From the NCBI RefSeq assembly GCF_001434275.1, contig NZ_AZEZ01000099.1, positions 34,380-98,379 of the forward strand: 64,000 bases of DNA. Direction: 5' to 3'. The stretch is from Companilactobacillus mindensis DSM 14500 (GTDB lineage: Bacteria > Bacillota > Bacilli > Lactobacillales > Lactobacillaceae). How positions within the stretch are numbered: the stretch's first letter is position 1; every line of letters begins with the position of its first letter. A model generated the notes under the pieces. That model was not told the origin of the DNA and made no database searches. It saw only the letters and a program-made list of their open reading frames with translations. The position numbers were made by a program, and so were the translations under genes. Shown in pieces: positions 38,424-47,650 of this stretch.

Positions 38424-39098
38424 TTATTTCTTGGTTCGATTACTATTAATAATGTTAAGTTTACTGTCAAAATCGTAGACCAATGGTTCCCCATTAGCCA
38501 CTTCTACACCGTCAATATCTTGGTCACTGATTCCTTCAATATATTTGATCAAAGCTCTGATCGTACTGCCGTGAGCGACGATCAACTGATTTTTGCCATC
38601 AAGTAAACGTGGAGCTACTTGATCGACATAATAAGGAATTATCCGTTGATAAGCTTGATACAAACTTTCAGCAACCGGCATGCTTCGACGATCAAGATAT
38701 TTATAAGGGCCAACATTAGGATCAGGGGTCTGCAGTTGTGGTGGTATTGAATAAAAACTTCTTCGCCATAGATGCACTTGACTGACTCCATACTCTCTTC
38801 TAGTCCGGTCCTTGTTTAAGCCACGCAAAGCCCCATAGTGACGTTCATTTAAGCGCCAGCTCTTTGTGATTGGCACGTAATTGAGATTCAATTCATCTTG
38901 AATGATATAGGCCGTAATGATTGCCCGTTTCAAGACTGATGTGTGCACGTGATCGAATTCAAATCCCTTTAACTTTTTGGCCGCCACATGTGCTTGGACG
39001 ATACCCTCTTGTGTCAAGCCAACATTATTCCAACCTGTATATTGATTCAAGGCATTAGCAGTACTCTCCCCATGCCTTACCATGACAAGTTTTACCAT
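38424..39098 (-). CDS. gpmA: 2,3-bisphosphoglycerate-dependent phosphoglycerate mutase family protein
   Basis: A 224-residue histidine phosphatase of the dPGM type. RHG with His9, the ERHYGAL segment typical of true mutases, and AHGSTIRAL with the second His. It should interconvert 3- and 2-phosphoglycerate. Lactobacilli often carry several paralogues, so this may not be the main glycolytic copy; the stretch after the ERHYG motif is more diverged than usual. Monocistronic. Confidence 0.85.
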   Translation of the reverse strand: MVKLVMVRHGESTANALNQYTGWNNVGLTQEGIVQAHVAAKKLKGFEFDHVHTSVLKRAIITAYIIQDELNLNYVPITKSWRLNERHYGALRGLNKDRTRREYGVSQVHLWRRSFYSIPPQLQTPDPNVGPYKYLDRRSMPVAESLYQAYQRIIPYYVDQVAPRLLDGKNQLIVAHGSTIRALIKYIEGISDQDIDGVEVANGEPLVYDFDSKLNIINSNRTKK

Positions 39099-39162
39099 AT
39101 TATGACGTTCCCAACTTTCATATAGAATTACTCTCTAATCTTAGCACAATTGCCATTTCTTA

Positions 39163-40041
39163 TTAATTGATCAACGAATTATCCAATCCTCTAGAACACT
39201 CAGCTTGCAAGGTCACATGGGTAATGTGAAATTTATCATTCAACATTTTATCGACTTGGTCATACAATTGGTCAAGTTCCTTCATGTTGCAATTTTTCAA
39301 AACATTAATGTGAGCATCTAACATGATATGATTCTCATCGATCATCCAAACGTGCATGTGATGGACCTTAACGATTTCGGGAATTGTCAAAATCGCCTTC
39401 TGAACGGCATCCAGATCAATTTTAGGACTAGCCTCCATAAGGATGTTGATTGTTTCCGAAACTACGCTGTATGCTTCTTTTAAGAGCCATATAGCAATTA
39501 TGATCGTAATAAGTGGGTCGACCCAATTCCAGTTGAACAAAATGACAAAAATTGACGCAATGAAAACACCCACTGATGACAAAGTGTCTGTCAACATATG
39601 TAAAAAGGTCGCTTTGATATTCAAATTATGTTTGGAACCCGTCAACAACAATAACATCGAGACAAAGTTCGCCAGTAGGCCAACGATCGACACTATCATC
39701 ATCAATTTACCATTGATATGCTGGGGCTGCGACAATCTTTTGAAAGATTCAAAGACCATCATCAGCGTAATGATGACTAAAACGATCGAATTGACGAAAG
39801 CTGCTAAAATTTCAGCCCGTTTGTATCCAAAAGTTTTTTTAGTATTGTTCTTTCTTTTTCCGATGACATTGGCAACGTAGGAGATAACGATCGATAAAGA
39901 ATCTTCTAAATTGTGAAAGGCGTCTGAAATTAGACCCAAACTTCCTGAGACAAAGCCACCCACGAATTCTACGGCGGTAATCAAGACATTCAAAACGGTC
40001 ACGTAAAAGAACCGCTTTCCTGTTACATTTTCATGATCCAT
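39163..40041 (-). CDS. cation diffusion facilitator family transporter
   Basis: A 292-residue CDF transporter (zinc/cobalt/cadmium or similar efflux). Six transmembrane segments; metal-site motifs HNLED (about 42-46) and HMLTD in TM2 and TM5, the HxxxD pattern of zinc-type members. The cytosolic C-terminal domain (about 205-285) carries HMHVW and DAHINV. GAGGAGG precedes the ATG. The metal is not determined by context. Confidence 0.92.
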   Translation of the reverse strand: MDHENVTGKRFFYVTVLNVLITAVEFVGGFVSGSLGLISDAFHNLEDSLSIVISYVANVIGKRKNNTKKTFGYKRAEILAAFVNSIVLVIITLMMVFESFKRLSQPQHINGKLMMIVSIVGLLANFVSMLLLLTGSKHNLNIKATFLHMLTDTLSSVGVFIASIFVILFNWNWVDPLITIIIAIWLLKEAYSVVSETINILMEASPKIDLDAVQKAILTIPEIVKVHHMHVWMIDENHIMLDAHINVLKNCNMKELDQLYDQVDKMLNDKFHITHVTLQAECSRGLDNSLIN

Positions 40042-40089
40042 AGTCTCGCCTCCTCGTCTCTATCATACCAATATTTTTTCAAAGAAAAT

Positions 40090-40122
40090 AAAAAAAAGAT
40101 GGAACTTTTGTTCCACCTTTAT
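40090..40122 (-). terminator. intrinsic terminator of a small hypothetical gene
   Basis: GGTGGAAC-AAAA-GTTCCATC on the minus strand followed by eight T. Confidence 0.88.
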
Positions 40123-40141
40123 AGATCCCTATATATTCCTT

Positions 40142-40354
40142 CTATTTCGTTGTCAATTTAGCGACAACTTTAATGGGATGAGCTACATCAATGATATCAG
40201 AGAATCTGTTTGTAACATAATCTCTCATACCGTCACGGGCTTCTTTCTTAGAAACGTTGTGACAGACGCGCTTCTCAGCAATTGTTTGGCCTTCCTTGCT
40301 CAAGAAATTACAAGTAACTTCATAATCGCCATGATTACCAAAAAACAACATCAT
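40142..40354 (-). CDS. small hypothetical protein
   Basis: A 70-residue soluble protein beginning MMLFFGNHGDYEVTCNF; AGGGGGTC precedes the start, and the second ATG is equally possible. It is compact, with two cysteines and a mixed alpha/beta look, and has its own terminator. I do not recognise a family. The good ribosome site and separate terminator support a real gene. Confidence 0.65.
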   Translation of the reverse strand: MMLFFGNHGDYEVTCNFLSKEGQTIAEKRVCHNVSKKEARDGMRDYVTNRFSDIIDVAHPIKVVAKLTTK

Positions 40355-40550
40355 TGTGACCCCCTTCTATGCTTAATAACTATCTCATTAACTTCGACCA
40401 GATATTTATACCACTTTTTCAAAGGCAGTTCAACACCGTAATTTTTATTTCTTTTATTTAAGAAAAACTAAGCATTTTTTGGTTAATTAATTCATAATTA
40501 GTAATTATGATATTATAATCTTAACGAATTATTCACAGGGGAGTAACGGC

Positions 40551-41294
40551 ATGAAAAGGCAAAACAGAACTAATAATTCTCGTATGACTCGTGAAACGCT
40601 TCGACGCAAACATCTGCCATTTTATAAAAAGAAAAGATTTTTCATTCCAGTAATTTTTTTAATAATAATTATAATTGGTATATTTGCAATCTGGACGTCT
40701 AAGCCATCCAAAGATACACATTCAACGCAACCTTCTCACAAGATTGAAAAGGTCAAACCTAAGAAAAAAACAACCAAGAAAAAGACAACAAAAGCCAAGA
40801 AAACCAATCCAGCTCAAAAGGTCAAAAAAGAGAATCCTGCTAAACAAGTAACTAAGGAACCTGAGAAAAAAGCTGACACGTCTAACCAGATCAAAAATGC
40901 CGGCAGCTACGATAATCTTACTTATGACACTGATTGGTATACTTTCAAAATCTCAAATGAGGTCAAATTGATCAAAGATGCCAACGGAGATGCAGCTTTA
41001 TTGATCAAATATAATTACACAAATAAGACACAAACTAATCAAGTACCGCAAAAAGTTCAAGCTAACGGCATCATGTTAAAACAAGATGGCCAACAACTGA
41101 ACCCCACAACTGCTACCGGAGACAACGCAACTTTAGTCAACTCTAGCAACAATGGGATCGTTCAACCAGGCAAGAGCTTCGATGGTGCGCTGTTAGTTAA
41201 AGTAAATAGCACCACTTCTGAAGTCACCATATACTTCAAGAACATCCAAACGAACGATTGGCTCGACAGTACGCAGCCACTCAAATTAGATTAA
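40551..41294 (+). CDS. DUF5067 domain-containing membrane-anchored protein
   Basis: A 247-residue protein with a basic N-terminus, one transmembrane segment (about 31-48), a lysine/threonine-rich low-complexity linker (about 60-110) and an extracellular beta domain (about 120-245). The domain pattern (VKLIKDANGDAALLIKYNYTN and a final paired-strand region) fits DUF5067, an immunoglobulin-like domain common in surface proteins of lactobacilli. No cysteine lipobox, so it is anchored by the helix. GGGGAG precedes the ATG. Confidence 0.8.
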   Translation: MKRQNRTNNSRMTRETLRRKHLPFYKKKRFFIPVIFLIIIIIGIFAIWTSKPSKDTHSTQPSHKIEKVKPKKKTTKKKTTKAKKTNPAQKVKKENPAKQVTKEPEKKADTSNQIKNAGSYDNLTYDTDWYTFKISNEVKLIKDANGDAALLIKYNYTNKTQTNQVPQKVQANGIMLKQDGQQLNPTTATGDNATLVNSSNNGIVQPGKSFDGALLVKVNSTTSEVTIYFKNIQTNDWLDSTQPLKLD

Positions 41295-41342
41295 AAAATG
41301 GTCAGTTTTCATTTTAACTTTTGAAAACTGACCATTTTTTGT
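41294..41342 (+). terminator. intrinsic terminator after the DUF5067 gene
   Basis: AAAAATGGTCAGTTTTCA pairs with its complement around a 9-nt loop, followed by T6. Confidence 0.9.
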
Positions 41343-41435
41343 AAATTTTAAATAAATTGACAACGATTCATTTATTCTTGAAAGCGTGTATAGAAGTTGC
41401 TTAATAATAGAAGAAATTATGTAAAAATAACTATA

Positions 41436-42170
41436 TTAATCTTCTATTTTGAAATCCCGCAACTGAATATAACTGATAAACAAAGCGATAACTAAAAATA
41501 TTCCCATACCATACAAAGAAAGCACTGAAAATTCCACATGAGCGGCCTCTGCCATCATTTTATCGGAAAACATTGGGAACATATCGCGCAGCGCATGCAG
41601 TAAAATTACAATACTCAAATTATGCGTCTTCACGTAAATCGTACCAAAGATGATTCCTAAAGCCATGGCAAACAATACTTGTGAGGACACGTAGCCAATC
41701 GAGAGCGCCTTTAAATTGATCAAGTGCAGTAATCCGAACAAAGCACTCGAAGCAATCACAGCTCCATAGACGTTTTTGTGGAATAATTCTAAAAACAGAC
41801 TCAACAATAAACCTCTAAAGATGTACTCCTCAGCTAAACCAACTAACAGACAGACTACAATCACCCGAAACTTAACTTGGAAGTCCGCTACCGTTAACAC
41901 TGGTGAATTCAAAAAAGCTACTATTATAATTGCAGGCAGCGACGTCGTGAATTGTTTAGATAAGTTGTGTTGATTGAACCAATAAATTTTTTGTTGGAAA
42001 TATTGCCGATTGAGCAAGTAAGCCAAGACAAAAACTATCAAGTCACCGACACCTTGCCAGATACTCGTCACACTCGATTTTTTAATTACCAAACCGACAA
42101 GCATTAAGACAACCGGAAAAATCAAAAAAGCGATGATGATCTTAGACACATTGCTCTTTAATATCTTCAT
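41436..42170 (-). CDS. CPBP family intramembrane metalloprotease/glutamic protease
   Basis: A 244-residue polytopic membrane protein (about seven segments) of the CAAX-protease and bacteriocin-processing (CPBP/Abi) family. Motif 1 EEYIFRG is at 114-120, motif 2 FGLLHLINL and motif 3 HALRDMFP follow, so the catalytic Glu and His are kept. In lactobacilli such proteins often go with bacteriocin loci or immunity; no bacteriocin gene is seen nearby. AAGGAG precedes the ATG. Confidence 0.9.
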   Translation of the reverse strand: MKILKSNVSKIIIAFLIFPVVLMLVGLVIKKSSVTSIWQGVGDLIVFVLAYLLNRQYFQQKIYWFNQHNLSKQFTTSLPAIIIVAFLNSPVLTVADFQVKFRVIVVCLLVGLAEEYIFRGLLLSLFLELFHKNVYGAVIASSALFGLLHLINLKALSIGYVSSQVLFAMALGIIFGTIYVKTHNLSIVILLHALRDMFPMFSDKMMAEAAHVEFSVLSLYGMGIFLVIALFISYIQLRDFKIED

Positions 42171-42360
42171 AAAAATCTCCTTTGAATGTTCTTCCTAAAT
42201 TATATTAGAAATTGACTTGACATGAAACGCGTTCGCTAAAGTATTCTGTAATTGTTGAGATGTCGATCCTCCACAATAAACAATTTTTGCAGAGCCTACC
42301 CTTCAGATCGAATTTCATATATTTGCGAGTGAAACAAAACATAAGCAGCTTTCGAGAGCG

Positions 42361-42764
42361 AAAAGTCGTCTCTGATTCAGCATTTTGGTTTTTTTTCAAA
42401 GTTTGGTTGTTCACTGCCGTCTTCCATGAAATCCCGGCGGATTGCTGGAACGCTGTGAGAACGACTTCGAACCAATTCTACGAATTGTTTTGAAGATCGT
42501 CTGTCTCTAACCTGGCAAAGTACGCCAGCCAAGAGACTACTACGGCTGAGCATCCACCGGGATTCCATTCCAGACTAAACGTTTTTTTGTTTGTCTTACG
42601 TTAGTGGTATTAAAACTTTAAATCTAATGATTTTATATTTTATTCAAAACAGTACTAAAAATAGATCATCCAGCTGATTTTTGGATGATCTATTAGTGTA
42701 TCTAAATAATTGTATGTAACCAAAGTTGAAAAAGAACCGCATTTCGAATCAGAAACGACTTTTT
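42361..42764 (-). repeat. full-length structured repeat R1, copy D (404 bp)
   Basis: Outer inverted arms 42361-42408 and 42719-42764 hold the shared block ending GTTTGGTT/AACC..., with a copy-specific outer half (AAAAGTCGT). Inner core 42419-42575: GTCT/AGAC, GGA/GGA loop, 17-bp P1 (42426-42442 with 42552-42568). A hairpin TAGATCATCCA/TGGATGATCTA lies at 42662-42692. Two G-T wobbles in P1 fit the minus strand as the structured strand. It is essentially all of the 42171-42772 gene gap. Confidence 0.82.
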
Positions 42765-42772
42765 GTTCCAAA

Positions 42773-44482
42773 CTAACTAACAATTTCAACATTATTTTCT
42801 TTACGTTTGAATCGAACTAAAACTTGTGCAATCGGTTCAGAAAACCAAAGATAGATCCAAGCTAATATGCTAAGACTAGTAGCCAGAATAAACAAATTAC
42901 GATTGCCGTACGACAATTCAATTCGCATCGTATTATAATTTCTCGGCGCAATTATCTCAACCGAACCGCGTTTACTATAATTTGTAGTCACTGGACGACC
43001 ATAAATATTAGCATTGGTGTATTTGTACTTCACATAAGGTAAGTCTATCTTGGTATTTTTCCTAATATGTCTGAAGGTAAAATAGTTGCCCTTGTAATCA
43101 GCTCTAGGAATTTGAACTGACTCCTTATTACCAACCCAGACATCGTGTTTTTCAACCGAATCAATCTGTTTTTGTTCACGAACAGGAACGTATTGGGCCA
43201 GATAAGAATCAGGAATTCTATCTTCATTGATCATTCTCTGATCGATAATCAGCTGGGATTTCGATAGAAGCGAATTTGGATAAGCATTTTGAATCGATGC
43301 GGTCCACAAACCACCAGCAATAATTGAAAGAACTATCGCCATTAAGACAAAACGTTTCTCAAAACTATCTTGGAAAATGATTGCTGCTTCTTGAGCCATC
43401 ACAACAGAGCCGAATAATGTAGCAAATAACAAGAAACGAAATGGATACTGAATCACTTGCACTGGAGTATTTTGTAAAATAGTCCAAGGAAATAAGTTAG
43501 TTGTTAAGACCAAGGTAAAAATATACATTAGATAAGTCGCCTTGAAAGTACGACTAAATTTTTTAAAAAGTACCAATCCAATCAGCAAAGCCACTATTAA
43601 AATAAAACCAATATTGTAAGTATTTCCCTCAATTGCTCGGTAACTTGTATTGTTCAAACTAGCTTGGAACAATGCAGAAAAATCCAGTCCTTTCAATTTA
43701 GTAGGATCTGGCACACTATATTTCTGATAAGCTTCCTCCGACAGAAATGGAACGGTAAATACTAAGGTCGCCATAACTGTACTAATCATAGCTTTGAAAG
43801 TATTTAAAACTAACGTTTTTGAAAATTTAATTCGATAATACCAGATTGCCAATATCAAAATAAACAATATGACTGTCATAAAAGTTGTCAGTACATGCGA
43901 GAAGATCACCAATGATAATCCAATAGTAAGATTTTTCCACTGATGTCCTTCGCTAAAAAACAACTGATAGAAACCAACGAAGCAAAGTGGCAAAAAAACG
44001 CTCGCTAAATACTCTGCCAATGATGCTCGAGTAAACATTTCAATTAGACGATAAGTACTAAAGTTATAAATAATCGCAAATAATACTGCTAACTTACTAC
44101 TGCCGGAAAACTTTTTCATCGAATAATGACTAATCAAAAATGATGTCATAAAGTAGAACAACAACCCCAAATAATAGGCACTGATCCAATTCCCTCTGAC
44201 ATGATAGAGCAACTGAAACGGTATCATGGTCAACCATGGATAAAAGATATTAACTCCATAACCCATTTTGCCAAAGTTAGTTGGTGAAATATTTGATGTC
44301 AATAATCCATCTGTAAAATTGAATCCCAATCCCATGATCCGTTGAAATTGATAATATATGTCATCGCCATTCCAAATAAAATTCCGTCTCAAAATCCAAA
44401 ACATCGCTAATGAAAGTACTAAATATAAAACCAATACCAAAAATAGCTTTCGATATCGCTTGTTTAACTTTAAAATCCCCAC
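42773..44482 (-). CDS. large polytopic membrane protein (GT-C glycosyltransferase-like)
   Basis: A 569-residue protein with about 12 transmembrane segments and an extracellular C-terminal domain (about 420-540) before a last helix. The layout, with an acidic pair WNGDD in the first loop, recalls GT-C type or 6-pyruvoyl-membrane proteins that handle polyprenyl-linked sugars (YfhO-like and related). No family is certain. GTG start at 44482 with GGGGA upstream. No other cell-wall or polysaccharide genes are adjacent. Slightly more AT-rich than the housekeeping genes by eye. Confidence 0.6.
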   Translation of the reverse strand: MGILKLNKRYRKLFLVLVLYLVLSLAMFWILRRNFIWNGDDIYYQFQRIMGLGFNFTDGLLTSNISPTNFGKMGYGVNIFYPWLTMIPFQLLYHVRGNWISAYYLGLLFYFMTSFLISHYSMKKFSGSSKLAVLFAIIYNFSTYRLIEMFTRASLAEYLASVFLPLCFVGFYQLFFSEGHQWKNLTIGLSLVIFSHVLTTFMTVILFILILAIWYYRIKFSKTLVLNTFKAMISTVMATLVFTVPFLSEEAYQKYSVPDPTKLKGLDFSALFQASLNNTSYRAIEGNTYNIGFILIVALLIGLVLFKKFSRTFKATYLMYIFTLVLTTNLFPWTILQNTPVQVIQYPFRFLLFATLFGSVVMAQEAAIIFQDSFEKRFVLMAIVLSIIAGGLWTASIQNAYPNSLLSKSQLIIDQRMINEDRIPDSYLAQYVPVREQKQIDSVEKHDVWVGNKESVQIPRADYKGNYFTFRHIRKNTKIDLPYVKYKYTNANIYGRPVTTNYSKRGSVEIIAPRNYNTMRIELSYGNRNLFILATSLSILAWIYLWFSEPIAQVLVRFKRKENNVEIVS

Positions 44483-44588
44483 AATAAATCCCCTAATTTA
44501 TTTTTATGAACATATTCATTTATACCCTAAGTATCTTCCTTTATAAAGGATTTTTTATTTATATATAATTATTTTTATTAATCCAACA

Positions 44589-44623
44589 CAAAAAAAGCAT
44601 ATCCCAAAGAGATTTGCTTTTTT
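44589..44623 (-). terminator. intrinsic terminator
   Basis: AAAAAAGCAAATC/GATATGCTTTTTT type hairpin with flanking A and T runs, directly after the gene ending at 44631. Confidence 0.75.
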
Positions 44624-44630
44624 GTAGTGT

Positions 44631-45164
44631 TTAAATTCTAGAATTTATATATGAAACGACATTTTTTATATCGGTTTGTGTTGTAGGAATCCCCGAAGAT
44701 TTCCAAGCACAATTTAGGCGGATCGTCTGTTGATCAGTATCGATCACCAAGCAATTAATTTTACGAGCTAAGGGTGTATTCAAAGAACCACCCAAAGGAT
44801 ATTGCGTATTCATGATCGACTTGCCATCCACGATTGAAAAACGTTTGATATCTGAAAATGGTATGATGCAGAATTTATTTTGTCTGGGCAAAAAGATAGC
44901 TTGAATTTTCTTTGACCAACTACCGTAGTCATAGTAATAAATTCCTTTAGTGCCAATTTTCCAATAACCATAATAAATGGGCAGATATCTTGGATAAATC
45001 AGCGTACTCTCCAATCCAAAAGCAATCACACCAAAGATGATCCCAATCAACGGATATTTAGGAAACAGCGAACAAATTATTGTTGCTACCATTATTCCTA
45101 AAAAAATGCTGATCAACAATGGTTTAAAACTGATTTTTCTCTCGAAACTCAATTCTTTTTCCAT
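44631..45164 (-). CDS. hypothetical membrane protein, paralogue of the gene at 34902
   Basis: 177 residues (ATG at 45164, AAGGTGA upstream). Two N-terminal transmembrane segments (about 15-33 and 37-55) and a C-terminal beta-rich domain. Shared with the protein at 34902: LIYPRYLP, GIYYYDYGSW, AIFLP and a following F-x-D-I turn. It sits next to the DUF956 gene, itself PH-like. Function unknown; a membrane-tethered PH-like domain is inferred. Confidence 0.68.
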   Translation of the reverse strand: MEKELSFERKISFKPLLISIFLGIMVATIICSLFPKYPLIGIIFGVIAFGLESTLIYPRYLPIYYGYWKIGTKGIYYYDYGSWSKKIQAIFLPRQNKFCIIPFSDIKRFSIVDGKSIMNTQYPLGGSLNTPLARKINCLVIDTDQQTIRLNCAWKSSGIPTTQTDIKNVVSYINSRI

Positions 45165-45269
45165 ACTAATCACCTTGATTATCTCTAACTACTATTAAAA
45201 TAATCCCTTTGTAGATATTTAGCCAAAATAAAGCTTCCTTTTTAGTCAAAATGTCTCTTTTGGCACCAA

Positions 45270-45320
45270 AAAAAACGATGAAAGACAATCCACCTTAGGA
45301 TTTATCTTCCATCGTTTTTC
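45270..45320 (-). terminator. intrinsic terminator after manO
   Basis: AAAACGATGGAAGA pairs with TCTTTCATCGTTTT over a long loop; T-run on the minus strand. Confidence 0.82.
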
Positions 45321-45332
45321 AATTAAATAATA

Positions 45333-45746
45333 CTATTTTTTAGACTTTCTATTCTTACGACCCTTTTTCTTGTTGGCCTTATTAGGATTTTTCGTAAAGG
45401 CACGTTTGATAACCTCGAAAAATCCTAATGAACGAACAATGTGGTCGGGTTTGACATAAACTCGAATTGCTCGTAGAACTTTTTTAGGGTCACGTGAAGA
45501 GAATGAAAAGGTACCATTCTTTTTAGTTTCAATGGCATAGCGGGGAATCCATTTGCCGCCGAACATCACTGAAACGATCACCTTTCGTACTTCAGTCCAA
45601 GGAATTTGGATATAGTTACTAGCATCACGGTCATCATAAAATTCAAAGCCCTTATCTCCGACCATGATCTTACCGTAATCTGCCATTCCTAAGTGAGAAG
45701 TTGCATTCATGACCAAATCCGACTTCGTATTTAATGATTGAACCAT
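45333..45746 (-). CDS. manO: DUF956 family protein ManO
   Basis: A 137-residue protein of DUF956, nearly always found behind mannose-type PTS genes, as here after manZ. The beta-rich core (about 15-100; GFEFYDDRDASNYIQIPWTEVRKV) looks PH/GRAM-like and the C-terminal 25 residues are almost all lysine, arginine, asparagine and glycine. Its exact role in PTS function is unproven. A terminator-like hairpin separates it from manZ, so it may be expressed by read-through or separately. Confidence 0.85.
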   Translation of the reverse strand: MVQSLNTKSDLVMNATSHLGMADYGKIMVGDKGFEFYDDRDASNYIQIPWTEVRKVIVSVMFGGKWIPRYAIETKKNGTFSFSSRDPKKVLRAIRVYVKPDHIVRSLGFFEVIKRAFTKNPNKANKKKGRKNRKSKK

Positions 45747-45800
45747 TTAAACTAACCCCTTTATCTTTTTAAAAAGTATTATACGTCTTTATCTATTATC

Positions 45801-45832
45801 AAAAAAGAGGCGGAACTCATCTGAGTCCACCC
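45801..45832 (-). terminator. terminator between manZ and manO
   Basis: GGTGGACTC-AGAT-GAGTTCCGCC on the minus strand (one wobble) followed by a TCTTTTTT tract. It may reduce manO transcription relative to manXYZ. Confidence 0.72.
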
Positions 45833-45855
45833 CATATTTAAAAGTTTCTGAATTA

Positions 45856-46767
45856 TTACATGATACCTAGAACGTGTAGCAATACACCTACAACGAACAA
45901 GCCAAGAATCATAACGATTGGTGAAACTTTCTTCTTTAGTAACCACATGCAAAGCAATGTTAGAAACAAAGCAGCTAAACCAGGAATCAATTGATCCAAG
46001 TTATCTTGCAATGTTGTAACTTTGTCGGGTGTCAATGATAGACCAGCTTTTTGTTGGATCAAAGCTTGTTGAATACCTTTAGCACCTGATGGTAAGTGTG
46101 CCCAATCAATGTAAGCACCTTTATCTAGTTTAACAGTTGAAACTGTTGGTGTGAATTTAACAGAAACCCAACGGTTAACCAATGAACCTAGGATGAACAT
46201 ACCTAGAATTGAAGCACCCTTAGTAATATCTTGTAAGATACCACCTGAAAGGTCATCTGTAATCTTAGAACCAGCTTGATAGCCAAGTTCTTGTGTGTAC
46301 CACATGAAGGCCATACGAATAGCATTCCATGCAATGAAGTAAATGATTGGTCCAAGAATATTACCAGTCATGGCAAGTGAAGCAGCCAAGGCACCGATAA
46401 TAGGCTTAACAGTGAACCAGAACACAGGATCACCAATACCAGCCAAAGGACCCATCATACCAACTTTAACACCTTGGATAGTAACATCATCGATAGGTGC
46501 ACCATTGGCACGTTCTTCTTCCAAAGCCATAGTAACACCAAGAATAGGTGAAGCTAGGTATGGGTGAGTATTGAAGAATTCCATGTGACGCTTCAAAGCA
46601 GCGGCACGGTCTTCTTTTGTTGTATATAATTTTTTAAGGACTGGGATTAATGAATAAGCCCAACCACCATTTTGCATACGTTCGTAGTTCCATGAACCTT
46701 GTAGGAAGGTTGAACGCCACCAAACGGAAATTCTATCTTTTTTAGAAATCTTTACTTGATCTGCCAT
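45856..46767 (-). CDS. manZ: PTS mannose/glucose family transporter subunit IID
   Basis: IID membrane subunit (303 residues) that with IIC forms the mannose-type channel. Family segments: WWRSTFLQGSWNYERMQNGGWAY at the N-terminus, GPLAGIGDPVFWFTVKPI in the middle and C-terminal hydrophobic helices. GGGGAG precedes the ATG. In this family the IIC/IID pair is also a receptor for class IIa bacteriocins. Confidence 0.95.
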   Translation of the reverse strand: MADQVKISKKDRISVWWRSTFLQGSWNYERMQNGGWAYSLIPVLKKLYTTKEDRAAALKRHMEFFNTHPYLASPILGVTMALEEERANGAPIDDVTIQGVKVGMMGPLAGIGDPVFWFTVKPIIGALAASLAMTGNILGPIIYFIAWNAIRMAFMWYTQELGYQAGSKITDDLSGGILQDITKGASILGMFILGSLVNRWVSVKFTPTVSTVKLDKGAYIDWAHLPSGAKGIQQALIQQKAGLSLTPDKVTTLQDNLDQLIPGLAALFLTLLCMWLLKKKVSPIVMILGLFVVGVLLHVLGIM

Positions 46768-46786
46768 TTTTTTGTGTTCTCCCCTC

Positions 46787-47602
46787 TTAGTAGTTATCTA
46801 TGATATCGCCGACTGGATCACCAGTGTTGGAGTTTCCTCCGCCACCGTTGCCACCGTTACCACCTGATTTTTCCAATTTCAAGTAGATAAGTGCGATAGA
46901 AATACCGATAGCACCAAGTCCAATAAGTGTTAATTGTGTAACTGTAGCTAACACAAAACCAATTGCGAAGAATGGCCATACTTCTCTAGTAGCCATCATG
47001 TTGATAACCATTGCATAACCAACGGCAACAACCATACCACCACCAATGGCAAGACCATCAGTTAACCAAGTAGGCATAGCGTTAAGCATTTCTCTAACGG
47101 GACCAGCACCAATTGCTAGGATCAAAGCAGCAGGGATAGCGATACGAGCACCTTGCATAGCAATAGCGATATATTGCCACATTTCAAGTTTCTTAAAACT
47201 ACCTTCCTCGGCAGCTCTATCCATGATGTGAACAATACCAGTTGCCAATGTACGAGCCAAAATTGTTAGTAACAATCCGGCAACAGCCAAAGGAACGGCG
47301 ATGGCAATAGCTGAAGAAACACCAGCCTTACCTTTGCCACCAAGAACAAGAATAATAGCTGAAGCAACAGCTGCCAAAGCAGCATCAGGTGCTACGGCAG
47401 CACCGATATTAGCCCAACCTAAGGCGATCATTTGTAATGAACCACCAAGGATAAGACATGGTAATAATTGACCTGTAACTAAGCCGATTAAAGTACAAGC
47501 AATAACTGGTTGGTGGAAGTGGAATTCATCCAAGATACCTTCCATACCAGCTAAGAAAGATACTAAAACGACTAAAATCATTTGAATAGCATTCAATTGC
47601 AT
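46787..47602 (-). CDS. manY: PTS mannose/glucose family transporter subunit IIC
   Basis: IIC subunit of 271 residues; hydrophobic throughout with the family start MQLNAIQMILVVLVSFLAGMEGILDEF. The last 25 residues are a Gly/Asn-rich flexible tail (SGGNGGNGGGG), longer than in many homologues. GGAGGA precedes the ATG. Second gene of manXYZ. Confidence 0.95.
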   Translation of the reverse strand: MQLNAIQMILVVLVSFLAGMEGILDEFHFHQPVIACTLIGLVTGQLLPCLILGGSLQMIALGWANIGAAVAPDAALAAVASAIILVLGGKGKAGVSSAIAIAVPLAVAGLLLTILARTLATGIVHIMDRAAEEGSFKKLEMWQYIAIAMQGARIAIPAALILAIGAGPVREMLNAMPTWLTDGLAIGGGMVVAVGYAMVINMMATREVWPFFAIGFVLATVTQLTLIGLGAIGISIALIYLKLEKSGGNGGNGGGGNSNTGDPVGDIIDNY

Positions 47603-47650
47603 GATTATAATCCTCCGTTTAATTTCTCAAACATATATGTATGTGTTAAA

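Noticed and set aside
39443..39880. 145-codon frame antisense to the cation diffusion facilitator
   Set aside because: Mirrors the codon pattern of the real transporter gene; no independent signals.
42205..42568. Reading frames of 63-77 codons in and beside the R1 copy D, which could be annotated as small proteins
   Set aside because: They lie inside a structured repeat, have no proper ribosome sites, and are disrupted in the other copies.
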